From contig DNUE01000067.1 in NCBI GenBank assembly GCA_003508005.1, positions 93,472 through 157,471 on the forward strand: a stretch of DNA of 64,000 nt, written 5' to 3'. The notes below the pieces were generated by a model. The model was not told where the DNA came from and made no database searches. It saw only the letters and a list, made by a program, of their open reading frames with translations. A program made the translations under genes and the position numbers. Of this stretch, positions 16,174-25,937 are shown one piece after another. Each line of letters opens with the position of its first letter. Position 1 is the first letter of the stretch. This DNA comes from Desulfobulbaceae bacterium (GTDB lineage: Bacteria; Desulfobacterota; Desulfobulbia; Desulfobulbales; Desulfobulbaceae).

Positions 16174-17114
16174 CAGGTAAAGCGCCCGCCGACGGGCAGG
16201 GGCATGCCGCAGAGCAGGGACTGGACATCCATGCGTTTCTTGCCTTCGGCCTGGATATCGCGCACAAGCAGGGAGTCCCTGCCGGTGGCCACCAGGAGCC
16301 CATGGCGATCGGCACGGCAGATGGATCCGGGAGATGCGGTGACCGGACCTTCCACCACCTGCGGGTTGAAGAAGCGAAAGCGGCTCTCTCCCAGAAAGCT
16401 GTAGGCTGAGGGCCAAGGGTCGAGGCCGCGGATCAGGCAGTGCAGACTGCGGGCATCTTGCGACCAGTCGAGATGGCCCATCTCCTTTGCGAGCATGGGC
16501 GCCTCGGTGGCCAGGCGGTTGTCCTGTTTCCGGGGCGGCAGGGTGCCTTGCTTGAGGCGGGCGATGGCCTCCATAAGCGCTTGGCCTCCTACTACCGCCA
16601 GCTTGGCGAACATGGTGCCGGCGGTATCCTCATCAGTGATGGGGATCGCCGCCGGCAGCAGAATGTCACCGGTATCCATCCCCTCGTCCATCTGCATGAT
16701 GGTCACCCCGGTTTCCCGCTCGCCGTTGATCACCGCCCACTGGATAGGCGCGGCGCCCCGGTATTTCGGCAGCAGGGAGCCGTGGATGTTGATGGCGCCA
16801 AGGCGGGGCAACCGCAGCAGGCTGCCGGGCAGGATCTTGCCGTAGGCGGCGACCACGATCAGGTCCAGCCGCAGGGCCGCGATTTCCTCAAGAAAAACCG
16901 GGGTTCTGACGGATCTGGGCTGCAGGAGCGGGATGCCGCCGGCCATGGCCAGGACCTTGGTCGGCGGGGTCTGAAGTTTGCGGCCTCGGCCACTTTCCTT
17001 GTCCGGCTGGCAGACGACGGCCACCACCTGATCCGGTCCCTGGAGCAGCGCCCGCAGGGCCGGTACCGCAAATTCGGGAGTGCCCATGAAAAGGATGCGG
17101 AGAGGGGTGGTCAT
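16173..17114 (-). CDS. fmt: Methionyl-tRNA formyltransferase
   Basis: The 313-residue enzyme formylates initiator Met-tRNA. The N-terminal hydrolase fold has ILFMGTPEFAVPAL and the catalytic block INIHGSLLPKYRGAAPIQWA (Asn, His) with the Asp of MDEGMDTGDIL. The C-terminal domain binds tRNA. It overlaps def by four bases (ATGA), the common bacterial def-fmt pair. Confidence 0.95.
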   Translation of the reverse strand: MTTPLRILFMGTPEFAVPALRALLQGPDQVVAVVCQPDKESGRGRKLQTPPTKVLAMAGGIPLLQPRSVRTPVFLEEIAALRLDLIVVAAYGKILPGSLLRLPRLGAINIHGSLLPKYRGAAPIQWAVINGERETGVTIMQMDEGMDTGDILLPAAIPITDEDTAGTMFAKLAVVGGQALMEAIARLKQGTLPPRKQDNRLATEAPMLAKEMGHLDWSQDARSLHCLIRGLDPWPSAYSFLGESRFRFFNPQVVEGPVTASPGSICRADRHGLLVATGRDSLLVRDIQAEGKKRMDVQSLLCGMPLPVGGRFT

Positions 17115-17623
17115 TCCTGCTCGGCCTGGAGCATTTTTTTCAGCCTTTTCTTATACAGGCTGCGTTTAAGGGCACTGATGCGGTCGATGAACAGCTTGCC
17201 GTGCAGGTGGTCCACCTCATGCTGGATGACCCGGGCGAAGCGGTCCTCCGCAATGAACTCCATCGGCTTGCCATCCAGGTCCTGGGCGGACACCTTTATC
17301 TTCTTGAAGCGCTTGACCGAGGAGGTGTAGTCGATGACGCTGAGGCAGCCCTCATCGTCGGTCACGCTACCCTCGCCTTCTGAAATGACCGGATTGATCA
17401 GGGAAATAAATTTTTTCCGGTCGCCCGGCATGGAAACGTCCACCACCACGATTTGCAGGAGCACGCCGATCTGGTTGGCCGCCAGGCCGATGCCCGGGGC
17501 CTCGTACATGGTTTCCCCCATGTCCGCGGCCAGTTGTTTGAGTTCATCGTCAAAGCGGGTCACCTTTTTGGCCTTCTGTCTAAGGACCGGATCGGGAAAG
17601 GTGTGAATGGTACGAATCGCCAT
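17111..17623 (-). CDS. def: Peptide deformylase
   Basis: The three motifs of the metalloenzyme that removes the N-formyl group are present in order: GIGLAANQIG, EGCLS and QHEVDHLHG (Cys and two His as metal ligands). At 170 residues it is of normal length. It is the first gene of the def-fmt-larC-pgpA-amidohydrolase transcription run. Confidence 0.95.
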   Translation of the reverse strand: MAIRTIHTFPDPVLRQKAKKVTRFDDELKQLAADMGETMYEAPGIGLAANQIGVLLQIVVVDVSMPGDRKKFISLINPVISEGEGSVTDDEGCLSVIDYTSSVKRFKKIKVSAQDLDGKPMEFIAEDRFARVIQHEVDHLHGKLFIDRISALKRSLYKKRLKKMLQAEQE

Positions 17624-18099
17624 GTCTATGCCCTGAAAAATTATAATAAATACAAAATATGCATGAAATTACTTACAGTAAAGAGGTGCGCCCTGCCAGT
17701 AAAAAAGAGTGGTTGCCCGCACGGCTTGTCTTCCCTTTTCATATTGTGTAAAATAACAGATCAATGGCATCTCGTCGCATCCTTCGTTACGGCGGCGTAC
17801 CGTATGTACGCAACATGTCACCGAATTTGCTCACTTTTCTTGATGTGCTTTTTGATTGCCATCTTTTTTGATACCCTGCTGCGAGGCAATCAAGATGATT
17901 TGAGGCAGGACGTTGCGGGACCCTTTGCCGGAAGAGAAGTGTGCCGCAGGGACCCGTCTGCGCCGCCAGACTCTGCTGGCCATTACCGAATGCCCCGGCT
18001 TCGGGCGCTGCGTGACGAGATTGCCGACTTCGACGATGTCAGCAGGATGAACCTGGTCCTGACCAGCAACAAGGACTGATCCCCTTTGAGGTGCTGCTG
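17624..18099. other. Divergent region between def and plsY, no confident gene
   Basis: The first 200 bases are AT-rich and suit promoters for both sides. From about 17850 to 18081 one plus-strand frame stays open and ends RDEIADFDDVSRMNLVLTSNKD; its last 60 codons have codon use like real genes, but I recognise nothing and there is no good start. It may be the tail of a lost gene before plsY. Confidence 0.35.
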
Positions 18100-18702
18100 A
18101 TGACCCTCCTGGCCCTCTTTCTGATTGTCGCCTCCTATCTGGTGGGGGCCATTCCCTTCGGGATTCTTTTGTCCAAGGGCAGCGGCGTGGATATTCGCGC
18201 CCAGGGCAGCAAGAATATCGGGGCCACCAACGTTGCCAGGCTGCTCGGCAAAAAGCTCGGCTTGCTGACGTTGCTTGCCGATATCGCCAAGGGCTTTTCC
18301 CCCCTCTTTGTTGCCGGGCGGCTGCTGCCGGCAGACGTCCAGCAAGGAACGGTTCTGGCTCTGTGCGGGGCGGCAACCGTGCTGGGGCACATGTTTCCGG
18401 TCTATCTTGGCTTCAGGGGCGGCAAGGGGGTGGCCACCGGGCTGGGGGTTTTTCTCTACCTGGCTCCCAAGGCGGTCCTCGGCTGTCTGCTGGTGTTTCT
18501 CGCGGCGGTAGGACTGTCTGGGTTTGTCTCCCTGGGCTCCCTGCTCGGAGCCCTGGCAGTGCTCCCTGGGCTCTGGCTGCTGCAGGAGCCAACGTGGAAG
18601 ATCGTGCTGGCAACTGTTGTCGTTGCCCTGATCTGGCTTAAGCATCACCAGAATATCGGCCGGCTCCTGCGGGGGACCGAGAAGTGCTGGAGGAAGAAAT
18701 GA
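18100..18702 (+). CDS. plsY: Glycerol-3-phosphate acyltransferase PlsY
   Basis: PlsY moves an acyl group from acyl-phosphate to glycerol-3-phosphate, the first step of phospholipid synthesis. The 200-residue membrane protein shows the signatures SYLVGAIPFG, GSKNIGATNVAR, and HMFPVYLGFRGGKGVATGLG (the GGKG phosphate loop). I start at ATG 18100, eight bases after GAGG; an in-frame GTG lies three codons before. It shares ATGA with the next gene. Confidence 0.93.
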   Translation: MTLLALFLIVASYLVGAIPFGILLSKGSGVDIRAQGSKNIGATNVARLLGKKLGLLTLLADIAKGFSPLFVAGRLLPADVQQGTVLALCGAATVLGHMFPVYLGFRGGKGVATGLGVFLYLAPKAVLGCLLVFLAAVGLSGFVSLGSLLGALAVLPGLWLLQEPTWKIVLATVVVALIWLKHHQNIGRLLRGTEKCWRKK

Positions 18703-19010
18703 CCCGCAAGGAATGGCAGGCCATCGAGGAGGCGCGCCGGGTCCTGAGCCTCGGCGAGAAGGCCACCCTCGCGGAAATCAAGGAGGCCTATCGGAGGCTC
18801 AGCAAGGAGCACCATCCGGACACCAGGGTTGAGAATACGCATCCCGACGACGAGATGATGTACCGGCTGACCGCCGCCTATACTCTGCTCGTCCGCTATT
18901 GCGAGGGGTTTCGATTTCCCCTGGCTCCTCCCGCGGGCGATATCTACGACGCCGAAGACTGGTGGCTCGACCGCTTCGGCCAGGACCCGCTCTGGGGCCG
19001 AAGACGCTGA
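18699..19010 (+). CDS. Small J-domain protein
   Basis: The 103-residue protein is mostly one J domain (about residues 10-65) with the essential HPD tripeptide in SKEHHPDTR. The tail is acidic and aromatic (DIYDAEDWWLDRFGQDPLWG) with no zinc or glycine-rich domain. Such proteins recruit and stimulate DnaK on a specific client. The ATG at 18699 overlaps the plsY stop and follows GGAGG. The client is unknown; the gene is common next to plsY in this group as far as I can recall. Confidence 0.8.
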   Translation: MTRKEWQAIEEARRVLSLGEKATLAEIKEAYRRLSKEHHPDTRVENTHPDDEMMYRLTAAYTLLVRYCEGFRFPLAPPAGDIYDAEDWWLDRFGQDPLWGRRR

Positions 19011-19120
19011 GGCCGCCCGTTTTAATTCTCCCTGTCAGCCGTTCGCAGCGGATGTCACCTCTCTATTTTTTTCGATTCCGATTCCGACCCCGAAGGAACA
19101 TGGGTTGCCAGCGAAAAGTG

Positions 19121-20383
19121 TTATGAGGGCATCAGCTTGGAAAAGAGGGAGATGTTCCAGAGGGCGCCGCTTATTCCCTCGTGCAGCAGCGCGAGTTCAG
19201 CCTGCTGCACGGCAAGCAGTGTTCCGTTCTCTTCAGACCTGGTAAAGAAGGTGACGTCCCCGTCCTGGGAGGCCACAACGGCAATGGCCTGCGGCTGGTC
19301 ATAGGCGAACTGGGCAGCGGACTGGTGGCGGGTGCCGCCGAGGTCCGAGAGGGCGAGGGCTGTTTCGCGGGAACCTTCCACCGGCTTGCGGATACGAAGA
19401 TCAAACGCGGCGGGCAGGGCTTCGATCTGCTGGATTTTGGCGCCGAAGCAATAGGTGTACCGGTCAAGGCTCATGACCAGGGCGCCGTCCACCGCAGTCA
19501 GGCGGGCGATGCGGTCGCACTGCTCCCGGATCTGGCGCCGGGCGTAGGAAGTTTTGTCCTGCGTGCGGGTAAAGACTTTTTTGATCATCTCGAAAATCGA
19601 CTTTTTGCCGGTCAGGATCCCCGCATCCGGCTGCGGGAGGTCGATGTTGGCATCGAGAAAGCTTGCCCCGCCGGTATAGGTGACTGGAAGCCTGATGGAC
19701 CGCTGCCAGCCGCTGCTTTCCGGGACGGCCAGCACGGTACCCCCGTGGCCGTGCGCCCGCATGGCCTGGGCAATATAGAGCAGGGTGTTGTAGCGCATGA
19801 TGCCTGTCATCCTGGGATCGGCAGACTGATCCTGGCTGAGGATTTTCGGCATGATTGTCTGCATCAGGACGCCGGGATCAACGAACAGTGCCTGGTTGCG
19901 GGTCAGGGCCGCCAGTCCCCTGCCACCATAACTGATCAGGACGCAGCCCGGTCCCAGGGCCTGCACCCGTAGATCTGTGCTGATAAAATCAAGCGGACTG
20001 GTTTTGAAGCCCCAAATCCTGAGTCTGCCTTGCCCATCTGGCCAGATGCAGATATGGGCCCTTGGATTCTCCAGGGCCGGCCCGAGTTTGACCACGTTGC
20101 GCGGGCGCAAGGCGATGGGCTGGTTGAAGCAGAAGCTGTCCGGGAGATGTTCGGGCTGCCGGTAGATAAGGGAAACCGACACCGCGTACCCCTCTTCTTT
20201 GTCGTAACTGGCCCAGAACACGGCGGTGAGCAGTTCCGCAAGCTGCTCCCGGGAAGGGACCGCCCCCCTGGCCGATTCTGTCTCGATGCCCGCCTCGGGC
20301 GACAAAGGTTCTTCCTGGGAATTGATCCGTTCCCAGAGTTCGGCGATGAACTGCTCGTTGAGATGAAAGACGGCGCTCTTCAT
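19121..20383 (-). CDS. DAC-like (diadenylate cyclase domain) protein of DACNV type
   Basis: The C-terminal 150 residues look like a DisA_N/DAC nucleotidyl cyclase domain. They carry DGA at about residue 299 (VDGALVMSLD) and GTRHQSAA near 350-357, matching the DGA and GTRHRxA active-site motifs of c-di-AMP synthases. Residues 1-270 match no common enzyme; their size fits the sensor domain that family databases call DACNV. There is no signal peptide or membrane helix. The start codon overlaps the RND pump stop (ATGA), so the two are made together as the last members of a TetR-controlled operon. Whether it makes c-di-AMP or only binds nucleotides cannot be told from sequence. Confidence 0.7.
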   Translation of the reverse strand: MKSAVFHLNEQFIAELWERINSQEEPLSPEAGIETESARGAVPSREQLAELLTAVFWASYDKEEGYAVSVSLIYRQPEHLPDSFCFNQPIALRPRNVVKLGPALENPRAHICIWPDGQGRLRIWGFKTSPLDFISTDLRVQALGPGCVLISYGGRGLAALTRNQALFVDPGVLMQTIMPKILSQDQSADPRMTGIMRYNTLLYIAQAMRAHGHGGTVLAVPESSGWQRSIRLPVTYTGGASFLDANIDLPQPDAGILTGKKSIFEMIKKVFTRTQDKTSYARRQIREQCDRIARLTAVDGALVMSLDRYTYCFGAKIQQIEALPAAFDLRIRKPVEGSRETALALSDLGGTRHQSAAQFAYDQPQAIAVVASQDGDVTFFTRSEENGTLLAVQQAELALLHEGISGALWNISLFSKLMPS

Positions 20384-23300
20384 TGCTGATTCCTCTCTTG
20401 GTCTCTGTGTCCCGGAATACTGCCGGCCAGCTTCTCATAGAGGCCCCAGTACCACTGGTGCAGCCGGAGCCGGAGCCTGCTGCTCTCTGCAATGAAAAGC
20501 TGCTGCAGGTAGAACAGGGTGGGGACCACCACCAGGGTGAGAAAGGTGGCCACCATCAGGCCGAAGATTACCACCACCGCCATGGAGCGCCACCATTGGC
20601 TCGATTCGCTGACCCAGGCCATTGACAGGTGATGAAAGTCAAAGGAAACGCCGGTGACCATGGGGATCAGCCCCAGGGTGGTGGTGATCGCCGTCAGCAT
20701 TACCGGCCGCAGCCGCGTGGCCCCGGCGCTGATCACCGCCTCCCGCAGGGGATAGCCGCGGGCGATGAGCTTGTTGGTGTAATCGAGCAGGATGATGGCG
20801 TTGTTCACCACCACCCCGGCCAGGGAGATGACCCCGACCCCGGTCATGATGATCCCGAAGGGCTGCCGGAAGAGCAGCAGGCCGAGGAAGGCACCGCCGA
20901 GCGACATGAACACCGAGGTCATGATGATGAAGGGCTGGCCGAGTGAATTGAACATGGCGACCAGGATAAGGAAGATGACCAGCAGGGCCACCACAAAGGC
21001 CTTGCTTAGAAAGTCCTCGGACTCCTGTTGAAACTCGAACTCGCCGGTGAATTTGATGTTGTAGCCGGGCGGCAGAGGGAACTGATCCAGGAGCTTTTCC
21101 GCCTGGGCCCGGGCCACCGGGCCGGGGATTCTGGTTTCGTCCACGTTGGCCTTCACCGTCACCACCCGCTCGTTGTTGATGCGGGTGATATCGCCCAGCG
21201 AGCCGGCGAACCGGACCTGGGCCAGGGAGGAAAGCGGGACCTGCTCGCCCGAGGGGGCGGGGATCATCAGTTCGTGCAGCACGTCAACCATCATGCGGTC
21301 AGACTCCCGCAGCTGGACAGTGATGTCGTAGTCCTCGTTCTCCTCGCGGTAGGAGGAGACATCCAGGCCGTTGTAGGCGGTCTTCAGGGCAAAGCCGATC
21401 ATGTCGGTGGTAAGGCCGAAGAACGCCGCCTTCTGCCGGTCGATCACCACCTGCACCGAGGGGGTGCCTTCCTTGAAGTCGTCCCTGACATCCTTGACAT
21501 GGGGCACCTGGGCGACGATCTCCTTGATCTTGTGGGCAATCCCGCCCAGGACACTGAAGTTGTCCCCGGATATCTCGATATTGATGGCTGCGCCGGTGGG
21601 CGGCCCTTCCTCCTGCATAGCCACGGTGATCTTGCCCCCGGGGATGGACTGCACCCGCTCCCTGATCTCCGCCAGCGTGTCCTTGGTTGAGTTGCGTCGT
21701 TCCTCCAGGTCCAGGAAGCGGACTCCGATATGGCTGGGGGTATTGGGATCAAAGGCGCTGCCTGGCCCGGCAGTGACCACTCCCTGCATATAGATATCGG
21801 TGATGTTCTCCAGGTCGCTGGGGCCGCTATAATCCCTGCCGGTGGCTGCGGTGTAAGGTTTGGGGGCCAGGGCCTGCAGGTATGCTTCCGGTGAGGAGTC
21901 CGCTGGAGGCTCTCCTTTTCCGGTGCCTCCGGCCACCGCCATTTCCACCCGCTGCAGGATGCGGTCGATGTAGTCCAGGTCGGCCCCTTCCGGGGTATCG
22001 ACGTTGACGTACATCCCCTTGGGGTCGATTTCCGGAAAGAACTCCACCGGTTTTTCCAGGCCGATCACCAGCAGCCACCCCTGAACCATGATGAGCAGCA
22101 GGACAAGGGTGCAGCCGAGAGTGACCAGCGGCTGCTGCAGGCAGAATGCCAGCAGTCTGCTGTAGCGCAGCAGGATGCCGCCGCGGATTCGCACCGGCTG
22201 TTCAATACTGAGGTCACCCGGCCTGGCTGGAACCGCTTCGCTGTTGCCGCGCTGTTTTTGTTCTATTTTGATGAACAGGGAGGCCAGGGCCGGGTTGATC
22301 ACCAGGGCCACAAAGAGGCTGGAGGTCAGGGTGATGATCAGGGTCAGGGGCAGGTAGCTCATGAACTCGCCCATGATCCCCGGCCAGAAGAGCATGGGGC
22401 CAAAGGCGGCCAGGGTGGTCAGGGTGGAGCCGACCACCGGCCAGGCCACCTCGCCGGTGGCCTTCATTGCCGCCTCGACCCGCGAGGCCCCCTGTTCCAT
22501 GAAGCGGTAGATATTCTCGATGATAACGATGGAGTTGTCCACCAGCATGCCCAGTGCCAGGGTCAGGCTGAAGAGCACCACCATGTTCAGGGTGATGCCC
22601 ATGACGTACATCACCGTGAAGGAGAGCAGCATGGAAAAGGGGATGGCCAGGCTGACCATCACGGCGTTGCGCAGACCCATGGCAAAGAACAGGACTAGCA
22701 CCACCAGGACCAGGCCGGAGAGGATGTTGTTTTCCAGGTCCGCCACCATGATCCGGATGTCCTTGGCCTTGTCCATGACCTTGGTGATCTCTGTGCCCGC
22801 GGGCCATGTCTGGCGGCCCTCGTCGATGAGCTGGTCTACCCGGTCGGTGATGGCGATGATCCCTTCGCCGGAGCGCTTGCGCACGGCAATGTTGACCGCC
22901 TGCCTGGAGTTCAGGCGGGAGCGGCTCACCTCCTCCTTGAAGCCGTCGACCACCCTGGCAACATCTTTCAGGTAGACCGGCTCGCCGTTGTGGGTTTTGA
23001 CGACCAGCCCGTAAATCTCGTCGGGAGAGACGAATTCGCCGGGCACCCTGAGGAGAAACCGGCCCGAACCCAGGCGGATAGCCCCGCCGGAAGTGTTCTT
23101 GTTTTCGCTGGTCAGCACCTGCTCCAGGGTGTTGATGGTCAGGCCGTAATAGGCGAGCTTTTCCGGGAAGACCTCCACTCTGATTTCCCGCTCCAGGCCG
23201 CCGGTGACGTCCACCGCCAGAACCCCGGTGATGGCCTCGATTTCGTCTTCAAGGTCATCGGCGATTTTTTTCAGGCAGGGCAGGCCGCAGGTGCCGGACA

Positions 23301-23730
23301 GGGAAAAGACCACAATGGGCAGTTCGGAAAAGTTCACCTCAAAGACCGAGGGGTCCTCGTCCAAGTCGTCGGGCAGTTCGCCCATGGCCTCGTCCACCTT
23401 GTCCTTGACGTCCTGCAGGGCCTGGTCGATATCGGTGCCGGTGACGAATTCAACGTTGATGTTGGACATCCCCTCGGAGCTGACCGACTGGATTTTCTTC
23501 AGCCCGTCCAGCCCTTTGAGCTTCTTCTCGATCTCCACGGTGACCGCAGTTTCGATGTCGGAGGAGGAGACTCCGCGGTAGGTGGTGGAGACAAAGACGT
23601 TGGGGATGGTGATGTCGGGTTCGCTTTCCCTGGGCAGGGCCAGGTAGCAGTAGGTCCCGAAAATCAGGATCAGCACTGCCAGGACCAGGACGGAAATGCT
23701 GTTTTTGACCGCGGTATCGGAGAGGATCAT
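20380..23730 (-). CDS. RND-family efflux pump, inner-membrane subunit
   Basis: The 1116-residue protein has the AcrB/HAE1 layout: TM1 near residue 12-32, a first periplasmic loop, TM2-6 with the proton-relay region LALGMLVDNSIVIIENIYRF, a large second periplasmic loop with docking features, and TM8-12 with GVISLAGVVVNNAIILLDY. It works as a proton-driven trimer with the adaptor just upstream and an outer-membrane channel, perhaps the TolC-like protein at 27.3 kb. It overlaps both neighbours by four bases. Substrates cannot be inferred; TetR control suggests toxic small molecules. Confidence 0.92.
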   Translation of the reverse strand: MILSDTAVKNSISVLVLAVLILIFGTYCYLALPRESEPDITIPNVFVSTTYRGVSSSDIETAVTVEIEKKLKGLDGLKKIQSVSSEGMSNINVEFVTGTDIDQALQDVKDKVDEAMGELPDDLDEDPSVFEVNFSELPIVVFSLSGTCGLPCLKKIADDLEDEIEAITGVLAVDVTGGLEREIRVEVFPEKLAYYGLTINTLEQVLTSENKNTSGGAIRLGSGRFLLRVPGEFVSPDEIYGLVVKTHNGEPVYLKDVARVVDGFKEEVSRSRLNSRQAVNIAVRKRSGEGIIAITDRVDQLIDEGRQTWPAGTEITKVMDKAKDIRIMVADLENNILSGLVLVVLVLFFAMGLRNAVMVSLAIPFSMLLSFTVMYVMGITLNMVVLFSLTLALGMLVDNSIVIIENIYRFMEQGASRVEAAMKATGEVAWPVVGSTLTTLAAFGPMLFWPGIMGEFMSYLPLTLIITLTSSLFVALVINPALASLFIKIEQKQRGNSEAVPARPGDLSIEQPVRIRGGILLRYSRLLAFCLQQPLVTLGCTLVLLLIMVQGWLLVIGLEKPVEFFPEIDPKGMYVNVDTPEGADLDYIDRILQRVEMAVAGGTGKGEPPADSSPEAYLQALAPKPYTAATGRDYSGPSDLENITDIYMQGVVTAGPGSAFDPNTPSHIGVRFLDLEERRNSTKDTLAEIRERVQSIPGGKITVAMQEEGPPTGAAINIEISGDNFSVLGGIAHKIKEIVAQVPHVKDVRDDFKEGTPSVQVVIDRQKAAFFGLTTDMIGFALKTAYNGLDVSSYREENEDYDITVQLRESDRMMVDVLHELMIPAPSGEQVPLSSLAQVRFAGSLGDITRINNERVVTVKANVDETRIPGPVARAQAEKLLDQFPLPPGYNIKFTGEFEFQQESEDFLSKAFVVALLVIFLILVAMFNSLGQPFIIMTSVFMSLGGAFLGLLLFRQPFGIIMTGVGVISLAGVVVNNAIILLDYTNKLIARGYPLREAVISAGATRLRPVMLTAITTTLGLIPMVTGVSFDFHHLSMAWVSESSQWWRSMAVVVIFGLMVATFLTLVVVPTLFYLQQLFIAESSRLRLRLHQWYWGLYEKLAGSIPGHRDQERNQQ

Positions 23731-24884
23731 AAGACCAGCCCCTTGGGATCGGTGATCACCCGCAGTACATTGACCGGCTGACCCTCCTCCACCTCGCGGT
23801 GCCCCTCGATGACCAGCAGGTCGCCGGCCTTGAGGCCCTCGGCGGCCTGGACCAGCCAGTTTTCCATGATCCCGAGCACGACCGGCTGTTTATGCACTAC
23901 TCCGTCGCGGACGACAAAGACGAACTGTTCGTTGTTGCGGCTGATGACACTGTAGATGGGGATGCTGAGTGCTCCGGGTACCACCTTCTTGACCACCTGG
24001 GCCCGCAGGAACATGCCGGGCAGCAGGTCGCCCTCCGGGTTGGCCAGCTCCAGTTCCAGTCGGTAGAGCCGGGCAACGCTTTCCGGCGACGGGGCCAGGA
24101 AATGCTTGCGGCCGATCATCCGCCGGTCATCCAGGGCCTGGATCTCCACTTCCACCTTGTCGATGGTCCGCACCGCCGTGACATCCGATTCGGGGATGCC
24201 GACCACCGCCTTCACCCGGTCTATCTCCAGGATTTCTCCCACCGGGTCGCCCGAGCTCAGGAACAGTCCCACCTTGGCATCCAGGCGCCGGATCACCCCG
24301 CCCATGGGCGCAGTGATCGTACAGCGGGAAAGCTGGAGTTCGGCATCCTCCAAGGCTGCCTGAGCGGTGAGCAGCTGGGCCTCGCTCAGCTCCACCTCGG
24401 CAACCGGCAGAACTTTTTTGCTCAGCATTATCTTCTTGCGCTCGTAATCGGCTTTGGCGCTGGAATGGGCCGCCCGGGCCGAATCCAGAGCGATTCGATA
24501 ATCATCCTCCTCTATCCGGGCCAGCACCTGGCCCGTGGTCACCACGCTACCCTCCTGCACCAGCACCTGGCGGATGTTGCCGTTTATCCGGGCGAGGAGT
24601 TCCAAGCGGGTCCAAGGCTCGATCACCCCAGGCAGGTTGATGGCATCCTGGATAGTTGTTGGCCGCAGTTCAAGGAGGACGGTGTTCACCGGCTTGCGTC
24701 CCTGGGCCCGGCTGGCCGCTTTTTCCTCGGCCAGCCGCTCCTTTTCCCCCCTGATCGTGACCATGAGGATAAAAAAAATCATAACCAGGAACAGCAGCAG
24801 CAGCCGCGGCAGGTTCCGCCAGGCAAACAGCAACACCCTCCCCCCCGTTGTTCCGGGGGCATGATGTTCATTTTTTTGCGGCAT
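23727..24884 (-). CDS. RND periplasmic adaptor (membrane-fusion protein)
   Basis: The 385-residue protein has an N-terminal membrane anchor (about residues 18-38, LLLLFLVMIFFILMV), split biotinyl-lipoyl halves (ARINGNIRQVLVQEGSVVTTGQVLA and TAPMGGVIRRLDAKVGLFLSSGDPVG) around a coiled-coil hairpin, a beta-barrel domain and a membrane-proximal domain. It links the pump to the outer-membrane channel. I start at ATG 24884 after AAGGAG; it overlaps the end of the TetR gene by 17 bases and the pump start by four. Confidence 0.9.
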   Translation of the reverse strand: MPQKNEHHAPGTTGGRVLLFAWRNLPRLLLLFLVMIFFILMVTIRGEKERLAEEKAASRAQGRKPVNTVLLELRPTTIQDAINLPGVIEPWTRLELLARINGNIRQVLVQEGSVVTTGQVLARIEEDDYRIALDSARAAHSSAKADYERKKIMLSKKVLPVAEVELSEAQLLTAQAALEDAELQLSRCTITAPMGGVIRRLDAKVGLFLSSGDPVGEILEIDRVKAVVGIPESDVTAVRTIDKVEVEIQALDDRRMIGRKHFLAPSPESVARLYRLELELANPEGDLLPGMFLRAQVVKKVVPGALSIPIYSVISRNNEQFVFVVRDGVVHKQPVVLGIMENWLVQAAEGLKAGDLLVIEGHREVEEGQPVNVLRVITDPKGLVL

Positions 24885-25509
24885 GCGCGGCCTTCTCCTT
24901 TGCCGTGGTCGGCGCCAAGCCCTGCAGGGCCTGGTCAAATAAAAATTCCATCGCCATGGCCACATCCTCCTCGGTGTGTAGACGGCCCATGTACCAGCCG
25001 GAAACGGTCATGATATACAGGGCATATAAGTGACCGGTGACCATGATGAGTTCCAGGTCGGTCCTGAGTTCTCCCCGCTGCTGCGCCCGCTTGAATATCG
25101 GGGTCAGCATCTCGATGTACTTGTCGTCCACTTCCCGGGCGCGCGCGCCGGGGAAATCCTTTGGGAAGACCATCTCCCGCAGCAGGATGCGGCCGAACTC
25201 CCGGTTGCGGCTGACAAAGCGAAACTCGCCCATAAACAAGGTCAGCAGTTGTTTGCGCAGAGGCATCTTTGGGTTCGACCTGGCGGTCAGTTCCTGGTAA
25301 ACGAATTCCAGCTGCTCCTCGCAGAAGGCCAGGAATATCTCGCTTTTGGTATGAAAATAGGAGTAGATGGTGCCTTTTCCGATCCCGGCGGCCTGGGCCA
25401 ACTGGTCGATGCTGGTCTGCTCGTAACCCTGCCGGCTGAAGAGCTTCATGGCTGCCTTCAGGATGGCCGCCCTTGTCTGCTTTTTTTTCTGATCCCTGAC
25501 CCCGGCCAT
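24868..25509 (-). CDS. TetR/AcrR-family repressor
   Basis: The N-terminal helix-turn-helix (residues 8-55, RAAILKAAMKLFSRQGYEQTSIDQLAQAAG then GKGTIYSYFHTKSEI) is typical TetR. The rest is an all-helical ligand-binding domain. As first gene of the pump operon it most likely represses its own transcription until a pump substrate binds. I start at ATG 25509, after a G-rich ribosome site; sixteen upstream in-frame codons lack the fold. Confidence 0.9.
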   Translation of the reverse strand: MAGVRDQKKKQTRAAILKAAMKLFSRQGYEQTSIDQLAQAAGIGKGTIYSYFHTKSEIFLAFCEEQLEFVYQELTARSNPKMPLRKQLLTLFMGEFRFVSRNREFGRILLREMVFPKDFPGARAREVDDKYIEMLTPIFKRAQQRGELRTDLELIMVTGHLYALYIMTVSGWYMGRLHTEEDVAMAMEFLFDQALQGLAPTTAKEKAAHAAKK

Positions 25510-25632
25510 TGAGCCCCCCTGGCTGCGTGAAATCACTGGTTGTGGAAAAAGGGACATGCAGCCGCCGGGCAGGGAAGAGACGATCCAACATGATGGTGCC
25601 CGTCGGCATGGGTGCGGCGATGGAAAAAAATG

Positions 25633-25694
25633 ACCGCAGTCGGTTTTTTAGCAGAATGAGGCGGACGGCGTCAAGAAAAAACTCGACCCCGGTC
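25633..25694 (-). promoter_or_regulatory. Possible promoter and TetR operators of the RND operon
   Basis: On the minus strand TTGACG (25674-25669) and TAAAAA (25650-25645) are 18 bases apart. Two short inverted repeats flank this promoter: GACC-N2-GGTC at 25685-25694 and ACCG-N4-CGGT at 25633-25644. These are candidate operators by position only. Confidence 0.3.
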
Positions 25695-25937
25695 AATTTT
25701 TAGGATATCCATTGGGATGTTCACAGGTTCCTGCGCGCTCACGACGATAAAATCTGGACACTAAAATCTCATCTTAGAGTATATTGGAACCGGTTGCGGG
25801 CAGTGGCAAAGCAGGCAAAATTGGCATGATCTGCGTGCGCGGGTGCTAACCATCCATGGTTGATCAGGGGAATTGCGAGGCCTTGCCGAAAGCAGGCCGT
25901 TTTCATCCAGAAGCATTAAGAAACAGGGAGGTGCACG

